This document shows, piece by piece, positions 1-10,984 of a DNA stretch of 62,000 bases. The position numbers and the translations under genes are program-made. Source of the DNA: Cryptomeria japonica. Taxonomy: Eukaryota; Streptophyta; Pinopsida; Cupressales; Cupressaceae. Position 1 is the stretch's first letter, and every line of letters starts with the position of its first letter. Below the pieces are notes generated by a model. That model was not told the DNA's origin and searched no databases. It worked only from the letters and a program-made list of their open reading frames with translations. The stretch is from assembly GCF_030272615.1 (NCBI RefSeq), contig NC_081411.1, positions 836,494,136-836,556,135 on the forward strand. Direction: 5' to 3'.

Positions 1-1
1 G

Positions 2-151
2 GTAGAAAAGAATAAATCACATGAGAAGGGTAAAATGAAAGTTGAAGTTATCAGAGATCAACATAAGAAGATGTGGGTAAATAAGGATGAATCTAAGGTA
101 GATAATGGATCTGTACCTAAATTTGGTGCAAAATATTCATTTGGTAACTAG
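2..151 (+). pseudogene. Short coding-like tail of an unknown ORF
   Basis: A lysine-rich open frame enters from the left edge and ends at a TAG at 149-151, giving about 49 codons. I do not recognise it. It could be the end of a retroelement ORF that begins outside the window. The next 390 bases have no sustained frame and look like the leader of the ORF that starts at 541. Confidence 0.3.
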
Positions 152-540
152 GGATTTTGGCCTTAGGGGGAGGTAAGTCAATGCAAATCTTGAAGTACCC
201 CTATGATGAGATCTATGGTCAATATATTATAGATGGCAGTTGATACATGGAACTCAAATGGTTGATTTTTGTATCCAGTAGTTGAATAGGGCATCCAATT
301 GAATATTTGAGGTACATTTATCTCAAAGTGAAATTAGAGCTTGAAAAGTTAGAAGGGAAAATACAAGAATCATTCTTCACTTTCTGAATAGTGTTTTCAA
401 GCTAAAGAACAAAGTGATTAGAGTTTGTAGGTGATCAAAGAGATTTAAGCAATTTGACAAAGTGATCTAGGGCATCCGATAGTTGGTTAAGGTATTTCTT
501 TAAGGGCATTTTTATGATTCTGTTTTTCTGAAATTTTTAA
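152..540 (+). other. Non-coding leader upstream of the unknown ORF
   Basis: This stretch has stops in all frames and no repeat or LTR end that I can define. It directly precedes the ATG of the long unknown ORF and is probably its 5' untranslated leader. No primer-binding site is visible, so the 5' LTR of this element must lie further left or be lost. Confidence 0.35.
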
Positions 541-825
541 ATGGAATATGCATCTTCCATTGCTACTCCACTGGTGGTTAAGGTTAAGGATAAGACTCAT
601 CCTATATTCAAGAAACACCCCTACAACTCCATGGAAGATGACTCGGTTGGAGTATTTTCTTTTGTTACACATTGAGTTCTGCATGTCAATGATGTTCGAG
701 CTTATATTCACTGTGAAAATAAAGAAACTAGCTTGGAAGAAATCTTGGACCTGTATACTGACAAAATCATGGATGACATTGAAAATCCTAATCTAGAATT
801 TGCACAAATGAAGAAAAAGGGTTTC

Positions 826-965
826 ACCCAATTTGTGAACTTTCCAACTTTTGATGAGGAGTGGGTTGGATACGTGCTAAGAAGGATCCACACTAACCCA
901 ATTTGTGAACTTTCCAACTTTTGATGAGGAGTGGGTTGGATACGTGCTAAGAAGGATCCACACTA
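826..965. repeat. Exact 70-bp tandem duplication inside the element U ORF
   Basis: Bases 826-895 are repeated exactly at 896-965. Since 70 is not a multiple of 3, the second copy shifts the reading frame by one, and the ORF continues in the new frame after 965. No difference between the copies is visible, so the duplication is recent relative to the other decay. Confidence 0.9.
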
Positions 966-2903
966 GATTTATGTGGCTAGACAAACCTTACAAGATCACT
1001 GTGGAAGCAATTAAGGCAATTACCTATTTGAATTAAACTGGTGAGAAGCTAGGGTTACATAAGGTTAAAAACCTTACCGTGAATAAGCTAACTGGTGTAG
1101 AATTTGATGAGCGATAAATGAAGATCACTAGAATAAAAGAAGATGATGTTAAATTTTCTGCTATGGTCATTGGTTACAAGGTCTATGAATCCAACGAACT
1201 AAATTCAGTTTCTGGCACTACAAATTCCTGTTGCTTACAAAATGGTCAAGGAAGATGGTCATTATGACCTATGCAGTGTGTTTTTGGAGGAGCTACTAAT
1301 AAATTTGAAGAAGATTAAACAAGATAAGTAGTGTGTTTTCAAATTCAAATCTTTAATTATTTTTCTGGCCATATACTTCATTAACCAAATTCTTGAAACC
1401 GACAGAGTCCAATGGGCTTATGACAGACCGGTTGTAAAACAGATTAAGCAAGGACTTGATAGTCTTGGCAACCAAGACAATTAGAATGCTGCACTATGGG
1501 ATTTCTTCAAAACTTTCTAGGATAAAATGAAGCAAAGAGTGCAAATCCCCAAAGAAATTGTCAAGAAATATGAGGGGACAATATGCTTTATGGTGAATAA
1601 GGATGAATGTCTGATGGAAGTAGTTCAACCCTAGACTATTTTGATAATGCAAATGGGGTATGAGGTTGATGAAGCTACCTTGGAAGCATATGCTTAACAC
1701 TTGCTAAATTCTCTGGAAGACACCAAGGAGGAGAGGTTCAGAATCTGCAAAGAGAAGTCAATGGAGTTACACTCCAAATTCAACAAACTGACAAGGAAGT
1801 GGAAGGTGGTGAATATTGTTGAAGATATTCTTGTAGAGGAAGGCCAACCCCAGGAGAGAGTCAAGGTTGCTAGGGAAGCAAGGGATGTAGTTGAAAAGGA
1901 AAAGAAATAGACGAATTCATCTACTCCTATTAAAATAAAGGTAATATGACCTTCTCCCACTCAGGTGAAGACACCTACTACTAATGCTGAACCCTCCAGT
2001 GTATCTACAAAGGGAAAAGGTGTTCTAAGGAAGAAGAAGAAGACCTAGAGAGAGCATGTGCTAGTCACTCTGGTGGAATAAAAGACAAAATCTGATTCAA
2101 ATATTCACAAGGCACTAAAGAAAGGTGAATTTTCTAGGGTGATTGAGAAACCCCAATCTGATGGTGAGAAGGTTGTGCAAAAGAAGAAGAACGCTAGATC
2201 TAAACTTGAACCAATAGGCAAACCTAAGAAGGGAAAGAAGACAAAGTTTGATCTGGATGCTACCTTAGAATCTAACAATATGAAATCTTCCAAAATAGAG
2301 TATCATATTATTCCTCCATTATCTACTTAAAAATTAATTGATGAGATTATTAAAGTTGGAAATTTAAAGAACATCCCTACATATTATGTAAATGTGGATG
2401 ATAAGGATTAGAGGCAGATTGAGGAAGCAATAATTTTGTATATGGATGTATTTAGTAAGGCATTAATTGAGTTATAAAAATATTTTCCTAAAGATTTGTA
2501 CAGCCTAATTGATGCTAGGAAAAAATCTACTAGCCAAATGGATAGAGAAATTAAGAAAAGTGAAATGGTTAATCAGTGCACCAATATCACAATAGAAGAA
2601 ATTGATAGATTGATTTTGTTGGTAAATAAGAAGGAATTCAGAAGTAAGCATAGGGTTAACAGTTTGATGGCTGACAGAGTTGAAGAAATAAGGAGAGAGA
2701 TCAATGAAAATTGGAAAAAGTTTCTCACTATGAACTAGCTTGTAGATACTCCCACTCAAAATAATGCCACTCAATCATAGGATCCTCTGACAAAAAACAT
2801 AAATAAAGAAGAGGATACTTGGGACGTTGGTGAAAAACAAATTTTGGATTATGTTGTGGATGAGCCTACAAAATATAATAAAAAACCAATAGAGGTAGAG
2901 GAT

Positions 2904-2957
2904 GGTGCACCAAGTGGTGAGACCGGTGCACCAAGTGGTGAGACCGGTGCACAAGTG
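2904..2957 (+). repeat. 21-bp in-frame tandem repeat encoding GAPSGET units
   Basis: Two complete 21-bp units and a partial third encode a 7-residue motif (GAPSGET) in the frame of the element U ORF. The unit length preserves the frame, so it could have expanded while the ORF was under selection. Confidence 0.8.
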
Positions 2958-3309
2958 GCACCTACAAAAGTTAAATTTGGACCCATTGAGGGTGAAAATA
3001 AATAAGAGATGAAACAAGATGAATCGAACAAGGACAAAGATAAGGGTATGGAGACTCTAGTACTTGTGGCAATTGACACTGCCAAAACCCGAATCCTAGG
3101 GAGTTTTCCACAATTCAATATCAATTTTGATAAACACTTCACTCAAATGTCTTTGTCTGAGAGAATGATAGTTGCTGCTACTCTTCAAGCACAGGCCATT
3201 CAAGAGTTAGCTCAATCAGAACTAGAAGAGAATAAACTCGTTGAAAAATTTGTTAAAGTTTTGGAACAAGTGGTATTGGATCTGCAACTTGATGCAACTA
3301 CTGATAGTA

Positions 3310-5776
3310 TGATGAAACAATAAGCATCCAGTCAACTACTGAGAGGGGGGGCTAAATGAATAGATAGAAAACAAACTAAAATTTCACCAAACTTAATACC
3401 AACTCAGAAACTGTTAGGAACCAAAAGGACAACTGAGAGGGGGGGGGTTGAATCAGTTGTCAATGAATTTAAACCCAATTATAACTTAATCAAACTTAAT
3501 ACTCAATACCAGTAAACCAAACTTGATGTCAGTTAATAGATTAGCAGTTATTAACAATACCGGTGAAACTTAATGCATGAAACAAAAAGTGAAACAAAAT
3601 CCATAACATATAAAACAAAGATTTTGATGTGGAAACCCTGTAAGGAGAAAAAATACGGTGGGAAACCTTACCCACAATCAGATGATACTACTATAGATAG
3701 TATGTGTATACAAATGGGGTCTGCACATGCAGAAAGTCCAACCTCCTATAGCACACTACTCAAATGGGAGTCGTAATGACTACAGCAGAATGGTTAAATC
3801 CTAGAATAATTTACTGCTCAAAATAGCATCTCCAATGTTGGATTTAGTATTGGTTAAGCTCTGATAAATACCTTCAAACCTTCCTTGAACCTTCAAATTA
3901 TGTCTTCTTGATTCTCTCTATGATCTTCTCATAGAATACCTCAATACCAAATTACCATAACCATACCATGCCACACTTCATCTCACAAATGAGATCTTAC
4001 ATATATACAAAACCTAAGACCAAATGTGTAGGTCGACTCACTAAGAATATTATAATTAAATCAATTACAAATAAGTCTTGATGTGATACAACATGTCATC
4101 TCAATACATTTACAATAGTATCAATCAATAAATCATCTCCATAACATGTCATGCTGATCTGGAATAGATAACGTATACCGGTCCATAACCTAAGCCAATT
4201 TGTCGGTAACAGCAAATATGTCAACCCGATTAGACCAATAACAAAAACACCAATACCAAGTATCCAAACCATGTCTCTAACATAATCAAGTGATCTCTAG
4301 ATGATAACAAGTCATCATCAGTGTCAGTGAACCATATAACCTATTGGTGAGCATATACTGGTGACTGTTCATAAGTCACTAACCTTGCCGATGAAGTAAA
4401 CCAATATAACCATAGTGCCAAATCAACAATGTAGATCTCCAGAAGGATAAGTGTTGACATCAATGACAAAACTAATGCAACACATCCATAATACCAACAT
4501 AAACAACTTGCTAATCTAAACTGGTTTAGACACTGTATCCAAAACTGCAACTACACTATCAAACTTTATCGGTTGACCAAAACATCAATGATACAATGTA
4601 ACAGATCTGAAACTTACATACCATTTAACTAAAACAATAAACCACTTTCCTAACATTAGTAATAGCTCATTTTAGATCGCTTTCATTCATCTAAACATAT
4701 CTAAGTGGCTTTAACAATTAATCATATCAACCATATCAAAACACATCCACAAAATCATTCACCACTTGACACAATGATTTTTCACGTGGAAACCCAAATG
4801 GGAAAAACCACGATGGGGATGAATACCCACAAGTATATTGAACTCTTTTAAAGTTTTCCCTGTTAGGAGCCAAGCCTTGTTAGAAGCCTATACAATAATG
4901 TCTTGTTAAGAATAGATCTAGTTAGGGACCACTTGGTTAAGGGATTGACTACAATACCCTGTTAGGAGTAACCTCAGTAGAGGATTTCAAATTCAAGCTA
5001 ATGGACTACCTAGTTAGAGGATTTATACAACACTAAGTTTGTTAAAGCTTACCTGGTTAAGGGATTTAACTGTTGTAATGGTTAGAGAACAACAATGTCT
5101 TTGTTGATCTGGTAATAGCACTGCTATGCTTAATCAGATCCTTTTTTGCTCCTATCTTCCTTCAAAACATTCTACAAACACTCCTTCTAGTTCGGTAACA
5201 ATCACACTACCACACTTAACCAGATTTCCAACACAATTACAAATAATTCAGTGACCTTAAATACAAATACAATAGGTCAGTAACACAACACAAAACCTAC
5301 AAATCTCATAGAGATTACAAACATATTGGTTCAAACATGACTATTAGATTACACAACAATCAACTACACGTTGTTCAAGACAACATCAACCACTCCTAGA
5401 TCACCGCACATCAAATCTTGTAGCTCATCACACGGTTCCCACTTCATGTTATGCATTTTCTCATTCCTAAGATAAATACTTATCTTCACATGCCAAAACC
5501 ACTTTGAAACTCATCACGTGCATCATGCTTACGTGGCATCTTCATCTCCAATCACCATTCGATCATAGATCATCACTACCAATTCACCAAGCTCCATCAG
5601 TTAGAGTTCTAAATATCAACTAGTTAGGGTTACTATTTAATCACTTTGCTTCAATTACCAATACCTATTTCCTTCACTGCTCTACTACTGGTTGCAATAC
5701 AACTCCATTACCGGTTGCTATTGACATCAATGACAACACTATACTTCATTAATGCAATCTTCATGCAATACCAACA
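3310..5776 (-). mobile_element. Solo LTR of family B (itself interrupted by a solo LTR-A)
   Basis: The segment begins TGATGAAA and ends CCAACA in plus orientation, and both ends match the 3' LTR of Copia-B at 9196-22850. It contains the shared block of a GTGGAAACCC-type motif followed by GGGAAAAACCA near 4780. Without its own insertion it is about 1.37 kb. It splits the element U ORF: the left flank reads AGTAT and the right flank AGTAC, a one-mismatch 4-5 bp target duplication, and the ORF frame resumes at 5777. No internal coding region is present, so it is a solo LTR left by LTR-LTR recombination. Confidence 0.8.
3412..4499 (-). mobile_element. Solo LTR of family A inside LTR-B
   Basis: This 1088-bp segment starts TGTTAGGA and ends ACCAACA, matching both LTRs of Copia-A (9536-10608 and 20700-21741), including the G-run followed by TTGAATCAGTT near its start. 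Flanks GAAAC (3407-3411) and TAAAC (4500-4504) are a 5-bp target duplication with one difference. There is no internal region, so it is a solo LTR. The sequence on both sides belongs to LTR-B. Confidence 0.85.
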
Positions 5777-6413
5777 AGTACTAGTTCATTTGGTAAGCTT
5801 CACAATTTAATTGATCATATATCCACCAAATTTGATTCTTTATCTAAAGCCTTTGCCCAAAAATATATGGAAAATTTTTAAGGATGCTAAAATTCAAACA
5901 TTTTTGCAAATCATTAATATTGATAAGGCACAGTTAGATAAAGAGTTGAAATTTGTTGATGAGGCCTTAGTGGAAGGAGGTAAAATTTACAAGTCTTGTC
6001 TAATTTTGACAAATTTTACTAATGAAATAGACAAGTATATAGAGAATTATAAAGGGCAGTTAGCTCAAATTTCTCAGGCCTATGATCCCATAGCCAATTT
6101 AACCGGCAGTATTGAGGGATAAATTTTGAATATCACTAAGATTAGGAATTTTGAGAAGGAAAAGGAGAGAATGATTAGGCGAATAGATGAACTCCTGAAC
6201 ATAATTGGTCCCTAGTTGGACACCCTAGTATATCATAAGATGGACTGCATTCAAAACATGTCTCGGGATACTCCTCCTAAGATTGCAACTATAGAGTTTC
6301 ATGCCTATGTTTTGAATGGTTTTGTTTCAATTTTGGAGAAGTTGTGAGCAGGATGGAACACATATCTTGGGTCCCTAAAGATGGCACATGTGGATATATT
6401 GAAGCATTTATAG
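5777..6413 (+). pseudogene. Element U: C-terminal part of the unknown ORF
   Basis: The frame interrupted at 3309 resumes here directly after the LTR. The encoded stretch is rich in Leu, Ile, Lys, Glu and Asp with heptad-like spacing, so a coiled coil is likely. One frameshift is visible near 5878, and in-frame stops occur near 6120, 6213 and 6345 before the final one at 6411-6413. Together with 541-3309 the original protein would have been about 1,100 residues. Function unknown. Confidence 0.5.
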
Positions 6414-6662
6414 ATTTAATCCTCCAATGAGTATATATGTATGTACAACCAATTTTGGTACAGACCCTATCTTTGGCATTGTTGTCAAAGTGGGACTGAT
6501 TGTATGTATGGAGTGTATAGACTGGTGTATTGAAAATTCATGGATTATAGATCTAAGAGGGTATCTTGGAACTCTTGAATTCTTTTATACTTTCATCTGG
6601 TTGTACAATTTCAACACTTAGCCATTTTCACAAGTGTTGCCATCAATGCCAAAGGGGGAGAT
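6414..6662 (+). promoter_or_regulatory. 3' untranslated region and polypurine tract of element U
   Basis: After the last stop a non-coding stretch leads to AAAGGGGGAGAT at 6651-6662, directly before TGTTAGTAATTGAC. This arrangement is the polypurine tract of a plant copia-type element next to its 3' LTR. The wording GGCATTGTTGTCAA upstream is also found before the tracts of the other copia elements here. Confidence 0.7.
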
Positions 6663-7600
6663 TGTTAGTAATTGACACTCATCTAGTGATTTCAAGAGAC
6701 TTTCGGTGGCTGATTATTTTTTTAGGGTTGTTATTGATGGCAACCCTTCATGGTGATTCAATCCAACAGTCGTGATCCAACTTATCTGGAAGATGGACAT
6801 AACTGGTAGATAGTTAACCGACAAAATAGGGTATTTTAGTAATGCTTCGATCTAGAATGATATCCGGTGATTACAATGTTTTTGGTGATTATTTTTGTGA
6901 TCTAAATATTTGGTAAGACCTCTAGGAAACATGTGATTATAATATTTTAGTTTGATGCTATGTTTTGTTCATGATTGAAGCCGACTTGAAGGAGATTGTT
7001 TTTGTGACAAGACCAGATAAATAAGATTGTTTTGGTGATTGATTTTCGGTATGTTGTATGTGTGGTGATCCGTTTTGGTGCAATTAAGCACAGTTTCACA
7101 TGTACATTTTGCTTTCAAATCAACCAATATCTGACTAAGATAGAAATAAAGTATTTAGCAGAACAAAGGTAGTCAGACATTTAGAGTCTAACTAGAGCTC
7201 ATCTTTGCATAGTCAGATGTTCATTAAGAGTTCATTTCATTGTATTTAGACATTGTAAACAAATTGTAAGTCAATGAGAAACTTTAGCCCTTTGGGAAAC
7301 TTTATTAAGAAGTGATCTCTAGGCAGTGATCCTGAATGCAAGTACATTCCCATCTATGTAATATTTATTTACTCCTGGCCATAGTATATGAATATTGTGG
7401 GTTCCAGCCCCACCATGGTTTTTCCCTTTCCGGGTTTCTACATAAAAATTTTGGTGTTGTGGATTTGTGTTTTTATTGTTGAAAGTTTATGTTCTTATCT
7501 CTTATGCATTGTTAGTTGATGGATAAAGAATAATTTTGTTGTTTCAATTTTTGGTAGATCACTTATTCACCCCTCCCCCTCTCAATGATCTCTGATTCCA
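6663..7600 (+). mobile_element. 3' LTR of element U (LTR-D)
   Basis: The LTR begins TGTTAGTAATTGAC directly after the polypurine tract and ends near GATTCCA at 7600; the 3' end is approximate. It carries the box CCACCATGGTTTTTCCC followed by GGGTTTC near 7410 and a C-run (CACCCCTCCCCCTCTCA) near 7570, both shared with the copia LTRs elsewhere in the window. It is similar in outline to the solo LTR at 29619-30429. The matching 5' LTR would be left of the window. Confidence 0.7.
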
Positions 7601-7773
7601 AAAACCAAAACAACATAATTTTATGTGGAAACCCAAAAAGGGAAAAACCATGGTGGGATTGAGACCCACAATATTATAATATTGTGATTAGGAGTATAAT
7701 AATATTACAATAGGAATGCACATACATTTAGGTAGACTTCTTAGAGCTCACTGCTCAGTTTAAAAAGAGAGGG
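7601..7773 (-). mobile_element. Left part of a minus-strand copia-type LTR fragment
   Basis: It contains TTATGTGGAAACCC followed by GGGAAAAACCATGGTGGG, which is the reverse complement of the block in LTR-D about 200 bp earlier. It is therefore an LTR of a related family in opposite orientation. It is cut by the solo LTR at 7774-8551 and continues at 8557. Neither end is clear. Confidence 0.45.
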
Positions 7774-8551
7774 TGATGCAGGAGAATCCCTAGTTCTTGC
7801 ATCAACCAAAAACATTTTCCTTTTTATTTATTTTTTTGTTTGCAGTTTTGCTTTCCTTTCTATGTGTCCCTATTTTGGCTCACTAGATCTTGTGGAGTTG
7901 GATTCTACTTGAAGACTTGATCATGTTTCTTTCTTTCAGACCGCATCACCTTTGGATCATTTTCTGACAAGATATCACTACTGATTTCCATGACAGTTTC
8001 TTGTTACCGGTTACCTGAGACATATTCTAGTGATCTATCAAAACCCATTTTGAAGCTTGTGGAGACTTGAACATTGATTTTGATGTTCCTTAGCATGTGG
8101 TCAACCTTTTCCTACGATCTATGTTTCATCCTTTGGATTTTCTGGAGGAATCTCTTGGCGGAGGCCAACCTTATTCATTTTGCACATTAGGTTTTTTTCT
8201 TTGGGTTTTGATCCCTTTTGGGCTGACTAGATCCTTTGGATTGATATATATATTTATAATCATGCTTTAGAATGTAAGCAATTTAGAATTAATGAGAGTA
8301 TCTAATAGATAGACTGTCCCTAGAAGATAGATCTTTCGATTCAAGGTCCTGATTGTGACCGATTCTACCAGGCCTGTGTGTCGGTATGTTGTAACTTGGT
8401 TGTTACCAGTTGGATGTAATAAAATTTCATGTAATAAAAAATATATGTTCTACCTTGCCTCCATCAAATTTGTGTGTTTCTGTTGTGTTTACTCTTGTTG
8501 AATGGTCCAGATTGATCTCTTTGAGGTCCCTACTCACCAAAGACTACTTCA
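7774..8551 (+). mobile_element. Solo LTR (family I)
   Basis: This 778-bp segment begins TGATGCAGG and ends ACTTCA. It is flanked by a perfect 5-bp target duplication, GAGGG at 7769-7773 and at 8552-8556. It has a TATA-like run at 8243-8258 and two AATAAA signals at 8418 and 8433 on the plus strand, as expected for an LTR. No internal coding region is present. The family is not related in sequence to the copia LTRs around it. Confidence 0.82.
8243..8258 (+). promoter_or_regulatory. TATA box of the family I LTR
   Basis: An alternating run GATATATATATTTATA sits about 170 bp before two polyadenylation signals, the usual U3-R order in an LTR. Confidence 0.55.
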
Positions 8552-8556
8552 GAGGG

Positions 8557-9195
8557 CTACAACCCTCGAAGGACTCACTATACTACAAATGATTATAAAT
8601 GATAATTGATTGTCTAATTTGATGAATATCATCTACAAATGCCAAAATGTTGTTCCATTAAGCACAAAGAGTCTGCTTCCACTATTCTAGCACAAATCTA
8701 TTCTGCTCTACTCTATCATATATTGGAGCGTAAATCCAAGGATAGTGCATGTGAAACTATGAACAAACACTCATACAAACTTCACACATCACTCTTGAAT
8801 ACCAAAATGCTCATATGGATTAGTCTTATATATCTGCATCACTTGATTAGGTCACCAACATGTCAGCTCCAAAAACATTTACAAAATATTAAATACTTAA
8901 CAAGATGTTGACTCAATCCAATTACAAATGTGCAGGCAAACCAAAACAAATTGATAATATACTTCACATAAGCCAACCTTGAACACGACACCAATCATCA
9001 AAATTATTCCAAAAAATTTGCTTAACGCACTACACAAAAATGACCTTGTTCTTCTTGAAATACTAGATACCAGATCAACAAACTTTCACAAAGAATCAAT
9101 ACCGAAGGATAGGGTTGTGGACTAGGAAATTCCAACCAACAAATTGACTACCTCTTCCACCACAAACAAAAATGTGCACCCAAAATTTGATTTTA
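8557..9195 (-). mobile_element. Right part of the minus-strand copia-type LTR fragment
   Basis: Sequence resuming after the solo LTR, with no coding potential beyond chance frames. It is AT-rich and ends where the TGATGAAA terminus of Copia-B begins. I infer that it is one unit with 7601-7773 because the GAGGG duplication joins them. Confidence 0.35.
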
Positions 9196-9535
9196 TGATG
9201 AAAGATTAAGGATCCGGTCAACTACTGAGAAGGGGGGGGGTGAATCAGTAGATAGAAGATTGTATAGACTTTCACCAAACTCAAAATCAACCTCTCAAAG
9301 AAACTTTAAACTGACTGGTTTAAACACTAAACTTCAAATGCAATATTACTAACAAGTTAAACCGGTTGACTGTTATAATAGACTAACAATAAAACATCTT
9401 TGAAAATCTCAAATTTTTAACTAAATAATTCAAATACTTAACTGGCAGTAATTAAAACATATTTCAGATTGTTGTCGGTTAACATAACATATCAAAGTGG
9501 ATTTAGTAGTTAAGAAATTTATCCATAGTAAACAT
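9196..9535 (-). mobile_element. Copia-B 3' LTR, distal segment
   Basis: It begins TGATGAAAG, contains the CTACTGAGAAGGGGG run near 9220 and matches the left end of the solo LTR-B at 3310. It is interrupted at 9536 by Copia-A with the target duplication AACAT (9531-9535 and 21742-21746), then continues at 21747. Confidence 0.82.
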
Positions 9536-10608
9536 TGTTAGGACCTGGAGGCAACTGAGAGGGGGTGGGGGGTGAATCAGTTCTCAAATAATTTCAACCC
9601 AAATATAACTTAACCAAACTTGATAATTAATACTGATAAACCAAATTTAATGCCAATTAATAGATTAACAGTTAATATCAATACCAGTGAAACTTAATGC
9701 AAAAAACAAAAGAGAAACATCAACAACACATAACACAAAGATTTGTATGTGGAAACCCTATAAGGGGAAAAACAATGGTGGGAAGCCTTACCCACAATCA
9801 GATGATACTACTGCCGATAGTATGTGTGTGCAAATGGAGTCTACACATGCAGAAAGGCCAGGTGTCTAGAGCTCACTGCTCAAACACAAGATGGGAGTCA
9901 CACTGACTACAGTTAGATGATTAAAGCCAATGATAATGTACTTCACAAAGTAGCATCTTCAATGCTAGATTCAATACTAGTTAAGCTCTGATAATCTCCT
10001 TCAAACCTTCCTTGAATCTTCAAATGATGTTTGTGTGAGTATCTATGCTTATATTTGCATATATCGAATATCAAAACCTTACCATACTATATTACATTGC
10101 ATTACATAATCTCACAAATGAGATCTTACATATATACCAAAACCTAACACCAAATGTGTAGGTCGGCTCACTAAGAATATTAAAATCAATTAAAAATAAG
10201 TGATGATGTGATGCATCATGTTGGCTAAATGTAATTACAATAATAACCAATCAATTAATCATCTCCATAATGTGTTGTGCTGATCTGGAATAGATAATGC
10301 ATGTTGGTCCATAACCTAGACCAATTTACCGGTAACAGCAAATATGTCAGGCCGATTAGACCAATAATCAAATCATGAAAACCAATTGTCCAAACCATGT
10401 CTTCGACATAACCAAGTGATCTCCAGATGATAACAAGTCATCCTCAGTGTTGGTGAACAATATAACCTACCACTGAACCAAATACAGGTGATTGTGCAGA
10501 AGTAACTGAACTTGCCGGTGAACATAACCAAAGATCTCTAGAAGGATAAGTGTTGATAAGTGTTGACATCAATGATAAAACCAATGCAACATATCCATAA
10601 TACCAACA
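9536..10608 (-). mobile_element. Copia-A 3' LTR
   Basis: A 1073-bp LTR running TGTTAGGACC to TACCAACA in plus orientation. It matches the 5' LTR at 20700-21741. It directly abuts the polypurine tract at 10609, which shows that it is the 3' LTR of a minus-strand element. A TATATATG run near 10130 (minus) is the likely promoter. Confidence 0.9.
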
Positions 10609-10621
10609 ATCTCCCCCTTTG
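10609..10621 (-). promoter_or_regulatory. Copia-A polypurine tract
   Basis: On the minus strand it reads AAAGGGGGAGAT and directly abuts the 3' LTR. It would prime plus-strand DNA synthesis. Confidence 0.85.
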
Positions 10622-10984
10622 GCATTGATGGAAACACAAGATGGAAAAACCATCTAAGTGCGAAAGCAGAAATGCCAAAAACCAAAAACCAACAATCTCA
10701 AGAATAGATCAATATCAGAAATCAAGATATACATGCACAGAGTAAAAATCTCTCCCACAATGAATAATCTCCCCAAAGGATAATTTATTTTTCCATAAAT
10801 ATCTCTCCCCCTTTGACATCAAATGCTAAAGAAATACAAATACTAGTTACAAGCAGTTCATAGAACCAATTACAAATACCAACTATTACACCAACTACTC
10901 CCCCTGAGAAGTAGCTCTCCTTCATCAAAGCCAGAAAAAGGTTTCTCTATAAATTTTGTCAATTTGATGCCAAGCATGAACTTA
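10622..10984 (-). other. Copia-A 3' untranslated region
   Basis: No coding frame is seen between the end of the RNase H reading frame and the polypurine tract. A second CTCCCCCTTTG purine-rich copy on the minus strand lies near 10804. Confidence 0.5.

Larger units (their letters stand above)
541..3309 (+). pseudogene. Element U: long unknown ORF, N-terminal and central part
   Basis: A long reading frame starts at ATG 541 and can be followed for about 900 codons through scattered stops (first at 673-675) and two frameshifts: a 70-bp tandem duplication at 826-965 and a 1-bp change near 1223-1226. From there one frame runs to 3309. The N-terminal third looks globular, with conserved-looking aromatic and helical stretches. 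The middle and end are Lys/Glu-rich with predicted helices, and a 7-residue unit is repeated at 2904-2957. I see no gag zinc knuckle, protease, RT or integrase motif. The layout, a globular N-terminus followed by a charged coiled coil, resembles the broad group of plant transposon-associated proteins of unknown function, but this is only an impression. The frame is cut by an LTR insertion at 3310 and resumes at 5777. A copia-type polypurine tract and LTR follow at 6651. Confidence 0.55.

Noticed and set aside
8639-8911. A 90-codon frame starting MPKCCSIKHK
   Set aside because: Composition and context fit a chance frame in an LTR fragment, with no motif and no support from a neighbouring frame.
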